Shown piece after piece: positions 41,745 to 50,568 of a DNA stretch of 64,000 nucleotides. Within the stretch, counting starts at the first letter, position 1; every line of letters starts with the position of its first letter. A program made the translations under genes and the position numbers. The notes under the pieces are model-generated. The model worked only from the letters and a program-made list of their open reading frames with translations. It did no database searches and was not told the origin of the DNA. Origin of the DNA: Lujinxingia sediminis (GTDB taxonomy: Bacteria; Myxococcota_A; Bradymonadia; Bradymonadales; Bradymonadaceae); NCBI RefSeq assembly GCF_004005565.1, contig NZ_SADD01000019.1, positions 1 through 64,000 of the forward strand, written 5' to 3'.

Positions 41745-43073
41745 ATGTCTGGCACCCTGATGACTGAACTGATGACGCGACATCGACTTGCTGGCCGCGC
41801 GCTGCGCCTGACGCTCCTGGGCGCCATCGCCCTGGTCACCGCCGGCTGCTCGGAAGCAGACCTACCAGAGGCGGACTCGCTTGTGTACTTAAGCCCCTGG
41901 TCGGGACGCGATCTTCAGGCCGAGCCCGCCCGCGCCTCCGCGCCAACGCGGCTCTCGGAGGCCGAGCGCGCCAACTACCGAGAAATCGCGGACAGCTTTG
42001 TGCAAAACGCCCCCACGCTGCTCACGCGCCCCGATGTGGTGCAGCGCCTGGAGTCGATTGAGCAGGTCTTTTTGCTCACCGGGCGCTACATGGAGCTTGT
42101 GGCGCTTTATCAGGACGCGGTGGAGGCCGGCGGCCCCGCCTCCCCGGCCGCTCCGGCACTGGCCTGGAGCTATGTGCAGCTGGGGCAAGAACCCCAGGCC
42201 CGCGAGCTTATTGATCAGCTCAAAGCCACACGTGGCGACGAGGCGGTGGTGCACGTGCTCGACGCCAGCCTGCAGCTGGCACGCATGGAGCGCGACAGCT
42301 CGGCGGCCGGCCAGGCGCTTGCGTCCTTTAAGCGCGCCCGCCAGCTCGACCCGGCCTTTGGCCCTTTCCGCGGACTCAACGCCGCGGGCATCGCCGAGCA
42401 GATCAACCGGCTGGAGGCCCGCCAGGCTCGCACCACCGGGGCCACCCAGAACGCCGTGAGCAGCGCAAACACCGAAAACACCGCACAGAATAACGCTGAG
42501 GCGCAACCCCCGGTCGCGCAAAACCAGCCCACCGCGGAGCAGAATTCGGGCGAAGAAAGCCAACCCCCGGTCGCTCAAAATCCGGTCGCGCAAAACGAAC
42601 TTCCCACCGCGCAACCCCCGGCCGCGCAGAATCAACCCCCGCTCGCACTGAATCAACTTCCGACGGCGCAAAACTCCGCGGTGCTTCAGCCCTCCGCTCC
42701 CGGTCCGCAACAGCAGGCCGCCATCATGGTGGCCGACGGGCAAATCACCATGGCCCGCGGCGAAGATCATTTTGAAGAAGCCCAGCGCTACTTCCGCCGC
42801 GCCCTGGAGTTCGAGCCCAATAACATCGCCGCCGGGCTGGGGCTTTTGCAGATCGCCTCGCGCTCCGGCGCCCCCGACGCGATGGTGCGCAGCCAGATCG
42901 AGCTCTTGCAAAAACAACCCGCTCTCAACGCCCGGCAGGCCTATGAGCTGGCGATGATAGCCCTGCGGCGCTTGAATGATCGCCCTCTCGCAACTAGCTT
43001 GCTCCAAAAGGTCCAGGAGCTGGACCCACGCTACGCCGAACGGGTTGGCGTCGACGCGCTTTTGACGCCTTGA
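41745..43073 (+). CDS. TPR-containing lipoprotein
   Basis: The 442-residue product has a signal with lipobox LVTAGC near residue 34. TPR-type helical repeats follow (LLTGRYMELVALYQDAVEAG, ASFKRARQLDPAFGPF), then a 90-residue linker rich in Gln, Asn, Pro and Ala with repeats of QPPVAQN, and TPRs again (RGEDHFEEAQRYFRRALEFE). It is probably an outer-membrane scaffold. In-frame ATGs at 41745, 41760 and 41772 are all possible starts. It is followed by slyD. Confidence 0.75.
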   Translation: MSGTLMTELMTRHRLAGRALRLTLLGAIALVTAGCSEADLPEADSLVYLSPWSGRDLQAEPARASAPTRLSEAERANYREIADSFVQNAPTLLTRPDVVQRLESIEQVFLLTGRYMELVALYQDAVEAGGPASPAAPALAWSYVQLGQEPQARELIDQLKATRGDEAVVHVLDASLQLARMERDSSAAGQALASFKRARQLDPAFGPFRGLNAAGIAEQINRLEARQARTTGATQNAVSSANTENTAQNNAEAQPPVAQNQPTAEQNSGEESQPPVAQNPVAQNELPTAQPPAAQNQPPLALNQLPTAQNSAVLQPSAPGPQQQAAIMVADGQITMARGEDHFEEAQRYFRRALEFEPNNIAAGLGLLQIASRSGAPDAMVRSQIELLQKQPALNARQAYELAMIALRRLNDRPLATSLLQKVQELDPRYAERVGVDALLTP

Positions 43074-43119
43074 CCTGATCTTTTGGCATCACAAACACGC
43101 TCACGTTTCAGGAGCTTTT

Positions 43120-43623
43120 ATGTCCGACCTCAACGCTGTCGTCGCCGACGACAAAGTCGTCATCTTTCACTACACCCTGACCGACAAAGAGGGCGAAGTC
43201 CTCGACTCCTCCGAAGGTCAGGAGCCGATGGCCTACCTCCACGGCGCCGGCAACATCGTGCCCGGCCTGGAGAGCCAGATGACCGGCAAAAAAGTCGGCG
43301 ACGCCTTCAAAGCCGAGGTCGCCCCGGCCGATGGTTATGGCGAGAAGCAGGGCCCCGGCCCGCAGCCCGTCGAGCGCAGCGCCTTCCCCCCCGGCGCCGA
43401 GATTCACGAAGGCATGATGTTCGCCGCCCAGATGCCCGACGGCTCCCAGATGCCCCTGTGGGTCGTGGGAATCGAAGGCGACAAGATCATGGTCGACAAC
43501 AACCATCCCCTGGCAGGCGAAACCCTCTTCTTCGACGTGAAGATCGAGGGCATCCGCGACGCCAACGCCGACGAGCTTGACCACGGTCACCCGCACGGCA
43601 TCGACGGCACCCACTCGCACTGA
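43120..43623 (+). CDS. slyD: FKBP-type peptidyl-prolyl isomerase SlyD
   Basis: The 167-residue product has the FKBP domain interrupted by an IF chaperone domain, as in SlyD: FHYTLTDKEGEVLDSS, MAYLHGAGNIVPGLE and, after the insert, GETLFFDVKIEGIRDA. A histidine-rich tail (HGHPHGIDGTHSH) fits the metal-binding tail of the family, which delivers nickel. CAGGAG precedes the ATG. A strong terminator follows. Confidence 0.93.
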   Translation: MSDLNAVVADDKVVIFHYTLTDKEGEVLDSSEGQEPMAYLHGAGNIVPGLESQMTGKKVGDAFKAEVAPADGYGEKQGPGPQPVERSAFPPGAEIHEGMMFAAQMPDGSQMPLWVVGIEGDKIMVDNNHPLAGETLFFDVKIEGIRDANADELDHGHPHGIDGTHSH

Positions 43624-43655
43624 GCGAGGCCGCCGGCACCGCCGGAGCCGATCGA

Positions 43656-43703
43656 ACAAAAAAAGCGAACGCTGCCCCGAAGCAGCGTTCGCTTTTTTTG
43701 TTT
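43656..43703. terminator. Bidirectional intrinsic terminator behind slyD
   Basis: AAAAAAAGCGAACGCTGC and GCAGCGTTCGCTTTTTTT pair around a short loop, with an A-run before and a T-run after. It can end slyD and, on the other strand, transcripts from the gene at 43820. Confidence 0.92.
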
Positions 43704-43819
43704 TTTCAGTCAGGGCGAAGGGTGCTCCGCACACAGGGGCACCAAAAACCCTTTAAAAACAACACCCTACAACACACACAACCGCCGCATTGAGACTTCA
43801 ACGGTACGCGCGCCTCGGG

Positions 43820-44503
43820 TCAGCCGGCGGGCGGTAGCAGGTCGAGGGATTCGCAATGGGTGGCTTCGATCATGCCACGGATCACACCGCCCTCGGTGGT
43901 GTCACTGGCCACAAAGAGTTTGAGAAAGCCCTCGGGCTGAGGCTCGCCGACGCAGCTCTCGCAGATCTCGGCCTCTACGAGGGTGAACTGCGGGCTGCCA
44001 TCGTTGCGCAAGACGGGCGGGTTGGCCTCCGGCGGCACAAAATCCCCCATGTAATCGAGGATAATCAGCCCGGCGTCTTCGGCGCCGGGCACGCCCTCGT
44101 CATCAAGAAAGACGCCCTGCACGAGCATGTTGCGCGCCGGCGAAGCACCGGTCTCGGTGGGGCAGCCCTCATCTCCGCCCTCCAGAGCTTCGATGTAGAG
44201 TTCGGTGCGCCCGGAGTCGCTGGCATCGGGATGGGTCAGGCCGAAGTAGGCGCGGGAGAAGACGTAACTCTGCCCCCCGATCTCCAGCGTGGGCGCAGTC
44301 TCGGTGGGTTCCACCCGGGGTCCCTCCCCCGTAGAGATATCCACATCCACGGGCTCTTCGTCTGCATCGGGCTCGCTGGTATCGGGCTCGCCAGCATCGG
44401 GCTCGCTGGCATCGGGCGAATCTGTGGAGTCACCACAGGCGAGCACGCCGGCCAGAAGGAGAATCATCGGCCAACGAAGCGGTGGTGAGAGGGGTGGGGT
44501 CAT
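43820..44503 (-). CDS. Lipoprotein with DAGEPDTSEPDA-type linker
   Basis: The 227-residue product has a signal with lipobox LACG near residue 22, then an Asp/Glu/Pro linker of the form PDASEPDAGEPDTSEPD. A beta-rich domain holds SYVFSRAYFGLTHPDASDSG and LKLFVASDTTEGGVIRGMIE. No family is named. The linker's repeats are encoded by near-identical 12-base units, so they may vary in number between strains. Confidence 0.68.
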   Translation of the reverse strand: MTPPLSPPLRWPMILLLAGVLACGDSTDSPDASEPDAGEPDTSEPDADEEPVDVDISTGEGPRVEPTETAPTLEIGGQSYVFSRAYFGLTHPDASDSGRTELYIEALEGGDEGCPTETGASPARNMLVQGVFLDDEGVPGAEDAGLIILDYMGDFVPPEANPPVLRNDGSPQFTLVEAEICESCVGEPQPEGFLKLFVASDTTEGGVIRGMIEATHCESLDLLPPAG

Positions 44504-44652
44504 ACTGTCTCCAGAGCGCGTGAAAAGGTTCGCACAAAAACTCGCCGCATCTTCGACCAAGGGTTTGAGGCCTCGATCGAGGGGCGCTCGTCATTGTGTG
44601 AAAAAACGGGCGAAAAATCGACCGCCCGACCCACTTCTTCTGGAGGTCGACC

Positions 44653-45603
44653 ATGGTACATCTGCTCAAGCTGTTGATGGTGATGGGGTTGCTGCTCTTC
44701 TCGAGCGCCTGCCTGATTGTCGAAGAGGGCCACGCCTGGGGAGGCGAGGGCGAAGTCGGTTGCGAGTGCGATCGGGACAGCGACTGTTTTAGCGGCGTCT
44801 GTGACGACGATGTCTGCGCCGAGGCGGAGTGCAGCTGGAGCTCGGATTGCAACGACGATGAGCGCTGCGTGAACGGCCGCTGCCGCGACAGTGACAGCCC
44901 TTATGATGACGACACCGGCAGCGATGCTGGCCCCGGCGATGATGGCGCCGATACAGGCGATGGCGGCAGCGATGCCGGCCCTGGCGACGATAGCGACGGG
45001 GGCACCGACTCCGGCGATGATGGCTCCGATAGCGGCGACGATGCCGACTGCCCGGTCGATGATGGGGGCCAGGCCGGCTGCGGCCCTCTGGACGGCTGCG
45101 TGCTCAACAACGAATGCCCCTTCGGCTCGCTCTGCCTCGACGGGCGCTGCCAGGTCACCTGCACCGACGATCTTCATTGCCCCACCTCCGAGGTCTGCCA
45201 GGACGGCATCTGCCAGCCCGATCGTGAGGGCGGCGACCAGTGTGTCTACGATGAGGATTGCGGCGAAGGACGCTGCATCAACGGCTTCTGCCTGGACCGC
45301 TGCGAGAGCGACGCGGCCTGCGGCGAGGGCGAGTATTGTCGCGCCGGTGTCTGCCGCCCCGATCACCGCCCGGGTCCCCAGTGCCGGGTAGGCGCGGATT
45401 GCAACCCCGATGAAGACTGCGTCAACGCGCGATGCCGCTCCGCCTGCACCTGCGACGAAGACTGCGAGATCATCGGCGGCACCGGAGATACCTGCGTGGA
45501 GGGCTACTGTGTGGCCGCCCACGAGAGCAATCCGGAGTGCACCGTGAGCAGTGACTGTGCAGATAACTCGCGCTGCCTCGATGGTCTGTGCGTACCCTTC
45601 TAA
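44653..45603 (+). CDS. Cysteine-rich lipoprotein with long Asp/Gly linker
   Basis: The 316-residue product has a signal with lipobox FSSAC and about 35 cysteines in the pattern CxxDxDC-x-xGxC (CDRDSDCFSGVC, CVYDEDCGEGRC, CVNDF-type). The modules resemble the EGF-like or Dickkopf-type repeats in proteins of predatory Deltaproteobacteria. Two runs of modules are separated by an Asp/Gly/Ser-rich linker of about 50 residues. It is probably attached to the outer membrane. Divergent from the lipoprotein gene at 44503. Confidence 0.75.
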   Translation: MVHLLKLLMVMGLLLFSSACLIVEEGHAWGGEGEVGCECDRDSDCFSGVCDDDVCAEAECSWSSDCNDDERCVNGRCRDSDSPYDDDTGSDAGPGDDGADTGDGGSDAGPGDDSDGGTDSGDDGSDSGDDADCPVDDGGQAGCGPLDGCVLNNECPFGSLCLDGRCQVTCTDDLHCPTSEVCQDGICQPDREGGDQCVYDEDCGEGRCINGFCLDRCESDAACGEGEYCRAGVCRPDHRPGPQCRVGADCNPDEDCVNARCRSACTCDEDCEIIGGTGDTCVEGYCVAAHESNPECTVSSDCADNSRCLDGLCVPF

Positions 45604-45616
45604 GAAGAAGCCATGC

Positions 45617-45686
45617 CCGGGTGTCGGCCACAAGTGTAAGCGCTTGCAACGCTTCGGACTTTCTCCGAAGATCCGCCGACACCCGG
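45617..45686. other. Structured element between lipoprotein and ECF sigma genes
   Basis: A perfect 12-base stem (CCGGGTGTCGGC 45617-45628 with GCCGACACCCGG 45675-45686) encloses a 7-base hairpin CTTCGGA-CTTTC-TCCGAAG (45652-45670). A competing pairing AAGCG/CGCTT overlaps it. It starts 14 bases after a stop codon and ends 37 bases before the sigma start. It may be a terminator of the first gene, a leader of the sigma gene, or both; there is no T-run. Confidence 0.6.
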
Positions 45687-45723
45687 CGCCACCCTAGCCG
45701 TTGACCGATGTTGAGCCGTCATT

Positions 45724-46290
45724 ATGGCCCAGACCGAACCCCAGTTTGACGTCGACGCGACGTTGATCACCCGCGCAGCTGGCGGGGATCGCGTTGCGTT
45801 TCGGCAGCTCTATGAGCGCCACGTCGGCTATGTGGCGCATCATGTGGGTCGGCTGGTCGGGCCCGGCGGCGATCTGGAAGACGTGGTTCAGGAGGTCTTC
45901 GTGCAGGTGCACCGCTGCCTGCGCGACTACCGCGGCGACTGCACCTTTACGACCTGGCTCTACCGGGTGGCCCGCAATGTGGCCATCGATCACCTGCGAC
46001 GGCGAAAGAAAACCGTCTCACTTGACGACTGGCGCCCGCTGCGCCAGTCCGGCAGCTCCTGGCGGCGACTGGAAGCCCGCGATCAGCTGCGCGCCCTCTA
46101 CGCCGCCATGGAAAAGATGCCTCTGGATCATCGCGAAGCCTTTGTGCTCTACGAGATCGAGGGCATGAAGTTGCGCGAAATCGCCGATCTGACCGGCGAC
46201 CCGCTCAACACCGTAGCTTCCCGGGTTCGCCGCGCTCGCCAGGAGCTACGCGAGGTGCTCGAAGCCACCCAACGTGGAGAGCGGCCATGA
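45724..46290 (+). CDS. ECF RNA polymerase sigma factor, second
   Basis: This 188-residue sigma factor has region 2 (FRQLYERHVGYVAHHVGRL, then EDVVQEVFVQVHRCLRDYR, with FTTWLYRVARNVAIDHLRRR) and region 4 (LDHREAFVLYEIEGMKLREI, then ASRVRRARQELREVLE). The stop overlaps the start of the next gene by 4 bases (ATGA), showing translational coupling with its anti-sigma factor. It is probably an envelope-stress factor. Confidence 0.93.
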   Translation: MAQTEPQFDVDATLITRAAGGDRVAFRQLYERHVGYVAHHVGRLVGPGGDLEDVVQEVFVQVHRCLRDYRGDCTFTTWLYRVARNVAIDHLRRRKKTVSLDDWRPLRQSGSSWRRLEARDQLRALYAAMEKMPLDHREAFVLYEIEGMKLREIADLTGDPLNTVASRVRRARQELREVLEATQRGERP

Positions 46291-47762
46291 GCAGCAACGA
46301 GCTCTGCAAAAAGATCCAGATCGATGCCTTCGATCTGCGCCGCGGGGAGCTCTCCGGCAGCGATCTGGCCACCCTGGATGCGCATGTGGAGCATTGCGCA
46401 GGGTGCCGCAACTACGTCGAACGCCTGGGCGATATGCTCGACGAGGCCACCATCTGGGATCCGGCCGATCCGGTGCCCTTTGACGCCGACGCGCTCTTCT
46501 CGCGCATCGAACAGACCCTGGATGCGCCCCACACCGGGGTAACTCGCGGCGACGACGCGCGCCTGGGCTCCCCTGGCGAAGCCTGGCCAGCCGCCCCGCC
46601 CACTGGCGAGCGCCCGGCCCATCGCCTTACGCCCACCGGCCGCATCGGACCACCTCCGAGTGGCGCGTCTTCGAAAGCAACCTCCAGCGAAGACGACGCG
46701 CCCAACCGCCGCAGCGCCTCGGCCGCCCACCTGATCATCGCGCTGGCCGCAGCGCTGGTGGCCTTTTTGGCCTGGCCGCTGATCTTCTCAGGCTGGGTCG
46801 ACTCCCCGGATGCTCCCGACGCGGCGAACGAGGGGGTCGCTTCCAGCGCCGAGGCGAAGATCGCCGGGGTGGCCGACTCACAAACGCCGTCAGCCGCACC
46901 GACGCCCGATGCCGCCGAGAGCGCGCCCACCGTGGAGCTCGACGCGCTGCGCCTCTTTGCCTCCGACGACACCCGCTGGGGCATCTCGGTGCTGGAGCAG
47001 GGCTGGGAGATCGAGGCCCGCCAGGGCACGCTCGTGCTGGAGTTTTTGCCCGACGAGAATCAGACCCTGCAGGTGCGCTTTCCCGGCGGGGAGGCCACCG
47101 TGGTGGGCACGGCCTTTTATGTCGACGCGGACCAGTCGGAGCTCGGTGTGATCACCGGCGAGGTGGTCGTGCGTGGCGAGGAGGGCGATGAGGAGGCGGT
47201 GCTCGGTGGCAGCGCCTGGGCCGAAGGAGTGCAGCGCCCCATTACCCCCACACGCTGGGAGTCGGTGACCACCCACGTCGACCCGGAGAGCCACAGAGCG
47301 CGTCAGGCCCTGGCACGCGAGGCCGCCCGGGCCCACGCGAGCACGCCATCGTCGGCAGACGACCTGAGCGCCGCGCCGACCCGAAACGCCGGCATCACCA
47401 TGCGCCCTCCCTCCACTCGCCCCACCTCTGCGAAAGGCTCCACCGCCCGCGCCCCCGGCCCGGCCACCCTGCGTCTGGAGGCCGAAGAAGCCATGCGCCG
47501 ACGCAACTTCGCCGAGGCTGCCGACCGCTACGAAGATCTTCTCGAGGTGCTCGGCCCCCGCGACCGGGCCGCGGCCACGGTGCGCCTGGATCTGGCGTTG
47601 CTCTACTACCGTCAGCTGGGCGATGAGCGCCGCGCCATCGACCACCTGACCTACTTTGCCGACACCTGGCCCGACGATATGGCCGCGCCCATCGCCATCA
47701 ACGAGCTCTGCCGGCTCCTGGACGATCGCCGCGCGCAGAGCCCTCACTGCGGGGGGCGCTGA
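46287..47762 (+). CDS. Anti-sigma factor with zinc motif, FecR-like domain and TPRs
   Basis: The 491-residue product begins with an anti-sigma zinc finger, HVEHCAGCRNYVERL near residue 33. One transmembrane helix follows near residue 149-172 (LIIALAAALVAFLAWPLIFS). Outside the membrane is a FecR-type domain (WEIEARQGTLVLEFLPDEN, then GTAFYVDADQSELGVITGEV). The C-terminus has TPR-type helices (AEAADRYEDLLEVLG). Combining a FecR domain and TPRs in one anti-sigma protein is seen in Deltaproteobacteria. The stop directly precedes the next gene. Confidence 0.85.
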   Translation: MSSNELCKKIQIDAFDLRRGELSGSDLATLDAHVEHCAGCRNYVERLGDMLDEATIWDPADPVPFDADALFSRIEQTLDAPHTGVTRGDDARLGSPGEAWPAAPPTGERPAHRLTPTGRIGPPPSGASSKATSSEDDAPNRRSASAAHLIIALAAALVAFLAWPLIFSGWVDSPDAPDAANEGVASSAEAKIAGVADSQTPSAAPTPDAAESAPTVELDALRLFASDDTRWGISVLEQGWEIEARQGTLVLEFLPDENQTLQVRFPGGEATVVGTAFYVDADQSELGVITGEVVVRGEEGDEEAVLGGSAWAEGVQRPITPTRWESVTTHVDPESHRARQALAREAARAHASTPSSADDLSAAPTRNAGITMRPPSTRPTSAKGSTARAPGPATLRLEAEEAMRRRNFAEAADRYEDLLEVLGPRDRAAATVRLDLALLYYRQLGDERRAIDHLTYFADTWPDDMAAPIAINELCRLLDDRRAQSPHCGGR

Positions 47763-49220
47763 GTGCGCGCGAGGCTTGCCCCCCTTTTCACCCTCGCGCT
47801 CCTCGCGGCCCACCTCTCCCACTCCGCTGTGGCGCTGGCGCAGCCCTCCGGGGGGCGTCTGGAGTTGCAAACCGTCTCGGCCTGCGCTGACACAGACGCA
47901 GCCGACGAGCTGCGTGCCGAGCTCGCGCTGCGTCTTCCCGATCTCGATGTTTCCGACAACGCCCCCACCTCCACCCACAGCTCACCGGCGCGCTGGCGCC
48001 TCTTCTGGGTACCGGAGGGAAGCGATCGCTGCGTGGTGATTCTGCGCACGCCCAGCCTGGAACACCGCGCATCCCTCGGCCCCCAGGCCAACTCCGAGGC
48101 GATCCGGGAGGCCGCAAGCCGCCTGGCCTGGGTGATCACCGCCGCACACCAGGCCCACAGCGATGAGGCCCGCACCCGGGGCCGCGCCCGCGCGCTGGAA
48201 AGCATCGCGCTGACCAACGCTCTTGTGGAGGTGCGCGCCGACGCCTCCGTCGACGCCCGTATCAACGACGAAGTACGCTGGGAGACAGCCCGCAGAGCCG
48301 CATCCCTGGCCAACCTCTCGACGATGCGTACCCGCGAGGTTGCCGAGTCCGCCCCCCCTCAAGCGCCTTTGCCGCGCGCTGAACGGGAGCCCCCCGGGTC
48401 ACTTCGTCTGGGACTTCTTCCCGGCGTGAGCCTGGGGCCGACCAGCGCCCCGCTGACGCTGAATGTCGTGGGCAGCCATGAGCGCGCCGAAGGCGCGCAG
48501 ATCGGCCTGTTCAACCACACCGCGCGCCAGGGCTCCGGCACCCAGATCGGGTTCATAGCCAGCTGGAACGACGGCGATTTTGAAGGCGCCCAGGTCGCCT
48601 CGGCCTTCAACTACTCCCGGCGCATCGACGGGGCGCAGGTCGCCGCAGTCAACGTCAGCGATACCCAGCGAGGCGCCCAGGTCGGAATTGTCAACATCGC
48701 CGGCGAGCTTACAGGCACCCAGGTCGGGGTGGTGAACATCTCGCAAAACGCCAACTGGCCGGTCGGACTGGTGAACATCGCCACGGATTACCCCCCGAGG
48801 TTATTTGGCTACTACGCGCTGCCCGGCCACCTCTACACGGGCCTGAGCATGGGCGGGCGGCGGCTGCGCTATCTCTTTCAAAGCGGCACCGCCCTGCTGG
48901 GTGGTGCCAGCGCCATCGGTGCCGGGCTGGGACTGCATCTGCCCTTTGACGATCACCCCTACTTCGCCGACATCGACGCGGTGCTCATGTTCGCCGACTC
49001 CTCCAACGGAGCCTCGGGGTTGCAGGTGCATCTTCGAGCGCCTCTGGGCTGGCGTTTCGCCAGGCGTTTCGCGCTGATCGCCGGGCCCTCCTTCAACGCT
49101 TTCTTCGCGGGCTCCTCGTCGACACACACCTATGCTTCATCGGTGGCCCTTATCGAGGCGCAACAACAGAACGAGCTTTTCCAGTTCTGGGTGGATCTTA
49201 TGGTGGGCGTCGTCTTCTAA
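47763..49220 (+). CDS. Exported protein with LA_2272-type surface repeats
   Basis: The 485-residue product has a signal peptide ending near VALAQ. The middle (residues 245-350) holds about seven repeats of the type G-A/T-Q-V/I-G-x-V/F-N (GAQIGLFNH, GTQIGFIAS, GAQVAAVNVS, GAQVGIVNIA, GTQVGVVNIS, VGLVNIA), which match the LA_2272 surface-repeat family. The C-terminal half is a beta-rich, possibly outer-membrane domain. The start is a GTG directly behind the anti-sigma stop, so it is the third gene of the ECF operon and a likely output or sensor of it. Confidence 0.8.
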   Translation: MRARLAPLFTLALLAAHLSHSAVALAQPSGGRLELQTVSACADTDAADELRAELALRLPDLDVSDNAPTSTHSSPARWRLFWVPEGSDRCVVILRTPSLEHRASLGPQANSEAIREAASRLAWVITAAHQAHSDEARTRGRARALESIALTNALVEVRADASVDARINDEVRWETARRAASLANLSTMRTREVAESAPPQAPLPRAEREPPGSLRLGLLPGVSLGPTSAPLTLNVVGSHERAEGAQIGLFNHTARQGSGTQIGFIASWNDGDFEGAQVASAFNYSRRIDGAQVAAVNVSDTQRGAQVGIVNIAGELTGTQVGVVNISQNANWPVGLVNIATDYPPRLFGYYALPGHLYTGLSMGGRRLRYLFQSGTALLGGASAIGAGLGLHLPFDDHPYFADIDAVLMFADSSNGASGLQVHLRAPLGWRFARRFALIAGPSFNAFFAGSSSTHTYASSVALIEAQQQNELFQFWVDLMVGVVF

Positions 49221-49327
49221 TGGGCCGCCTTAGACCGGCGGTCTGACGCCCCCGATGAGTCTTCGCCTCGATCCCGCACTAACGCGATCAGGCGCTTCCT
49301 GCCTGAACCTTTTGCCCCTGAGCCCTC

Positions 49328-50380
49328 ATGACCTCGACCGATCGCACCACTCCCCAGTCGCCCCGCGCCACCCGCGCTCTGGAGCTCGTCGAATCCCTTC
49401 AAGCCCAACTCGCCGCTCGTCTGGTCGCCGCCGCACCCAACGACGATGAACCCGACTTTAAGCCCATCTCCTGGCTGCGCGATGAGGGCACCCACGGTGG
49501 CGGAACACGCCTTGCCACGGCCGATACTCCCACCTTCAATCGCGCCTCGGTCAACGTCTCATGCGTGCACTACGACGACCTTCCCGAGAAACGCCTGGCC
49601 TCGGCCACGGCCATCTCCACGATCGTGCATCCGGCCCACCCGCGCGCCAGCTCAATGCATATGCATATCAGCTGGACCGAGCTCAAAGACGGCCAGGGCA
49701 CCTGGCGCATCATGGCCGATTTAAACCCCTCACATCCCGATGAGACGCAGACCTCGCGTTTTTTGAGCGCGCTTCGCGACGTCAACGCCGAGCTCTTTGA
49801 CGAGGGCAACGCCCAGGGCGACCGCTACTTCGATATCCCCGCGCTGGAGCGCACCCGCGGAGTGGCCCACTTCTACCTGGAGGGCTACTCCAGCGGCGAC
49901 TTCGATGCCGATCTTCGCCTGGCCCGCGCCTATGGCGAGGCCGTGATCACGACCTACGGAGCGCTGCTCGAAGAGAGCCTCAAAGACGCGCCGGCTCCCA
50001 CCGACGACGAGCGCCGTCGCCAGCTTGACTACCACACGCTCTATCTCTTTCAGGTGCTCACGCTGGATCGCGGCACCACCTCCGGGCTGCTCGTCCACGA
50101 CCAGAACGATGTGGGCATCATGGGCTCGCTCCCGGCCGCCGTCGATCGCGAACTCCTGCGGAGCTGGGCCTCCAGGGTTCCCGCCCCGCAGCATGAGCTT
50201 GTGGAGGCGCTGGCCGATGCGCTCCCCGACGCTCACCCCGCCCCGGTCGATAACGCCACGCGCGCACAGCTGGCCAACATCGTGCGGGCGCACTACCAGC
50301 GCCACCCCGAGGCCCTCGACCTCCAGGCCAGCGGCAACACGCTCCCGCCTACGGTCGACAACCACCTCAAACCGCGCTGA
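49328..50380 (+). CDS. hemF: Oxygen-dependent coproporphyrinogen III oxidase
   Basis: The 350-residue product matches HemF, which makes protoporphyrinogen IX from coproporphyrinogen III using O2. It shows GTHGGGTRL and FNRASVNVSCVHYDDLP, the histidine-rich HPAHPRASSMHMHISWTE, and FQVLTLDRGTTSGLLVHDQN with MGSLPAAV. Some family positions are changed, such as HxN to HMHISW, so this is a diverged member. A long hairpin follows the stop. No other heme genes are nearby. Confidence 0.85.
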   Translation: MTSTDRTTPQSPRATRALELVESLQAQLAARLVAAAPNDDEPDFKPISWLRDEGTHGGGTRLATADTPTFNRASVNVSCVHYDDLPEKRLASATAISTIVHPAHPRASSMHMHISWTELKDGQGTWRIMADLNPSHPDETQTSRFLSALRDVNAELFDEGNAQGDRYFDIPALERTRGVAHFYLEGYSSGDFDADLRLARAYGEAVITTYGALLEESLKDAPAPTDDERRRQLDYHTLYLFQVLTLDRGTTSGLLVHDQNDVGIMGSLPAAVDRELLRSWASRVPAPQHELVEALADALPDAHPAPVDNATRAQLANIVRAHYQRHPEALDLQASGNTLPPTVDNHLKPR

Positions 50381-50381
50381 T

Positions 50382-50440
50382 CCCTGCGGGCTTCGGGCCT
50401 CTCCCCCGGCCACATACGCCCGAGCCCCAAGCCCGCAGGG
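50382..50440 (+). terminator. Long hairpin behind hemF
   Basis: CCCTGCGGGCTT pairs with AAGCCCGCAGGG (12 bases), and CGGGC with GCCCG inside it, over 50382-50440. It starts two bases after the hemF stop. No T-run follows, so termination may need a factor. Confidence 0.6.
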
Positions 50441-50568
50441 CCCTCCCCCCTTGACATCCTCCAGAGCCCCCGCCGAGGATTGGAGCCCTACTCGCCACGC
50501 GCGGCGCCTCTTGCGATCTCTGGAATCGCTCCGGGCGCCCCGGGCACGATGTTTTGCTCCGAGCCCTC

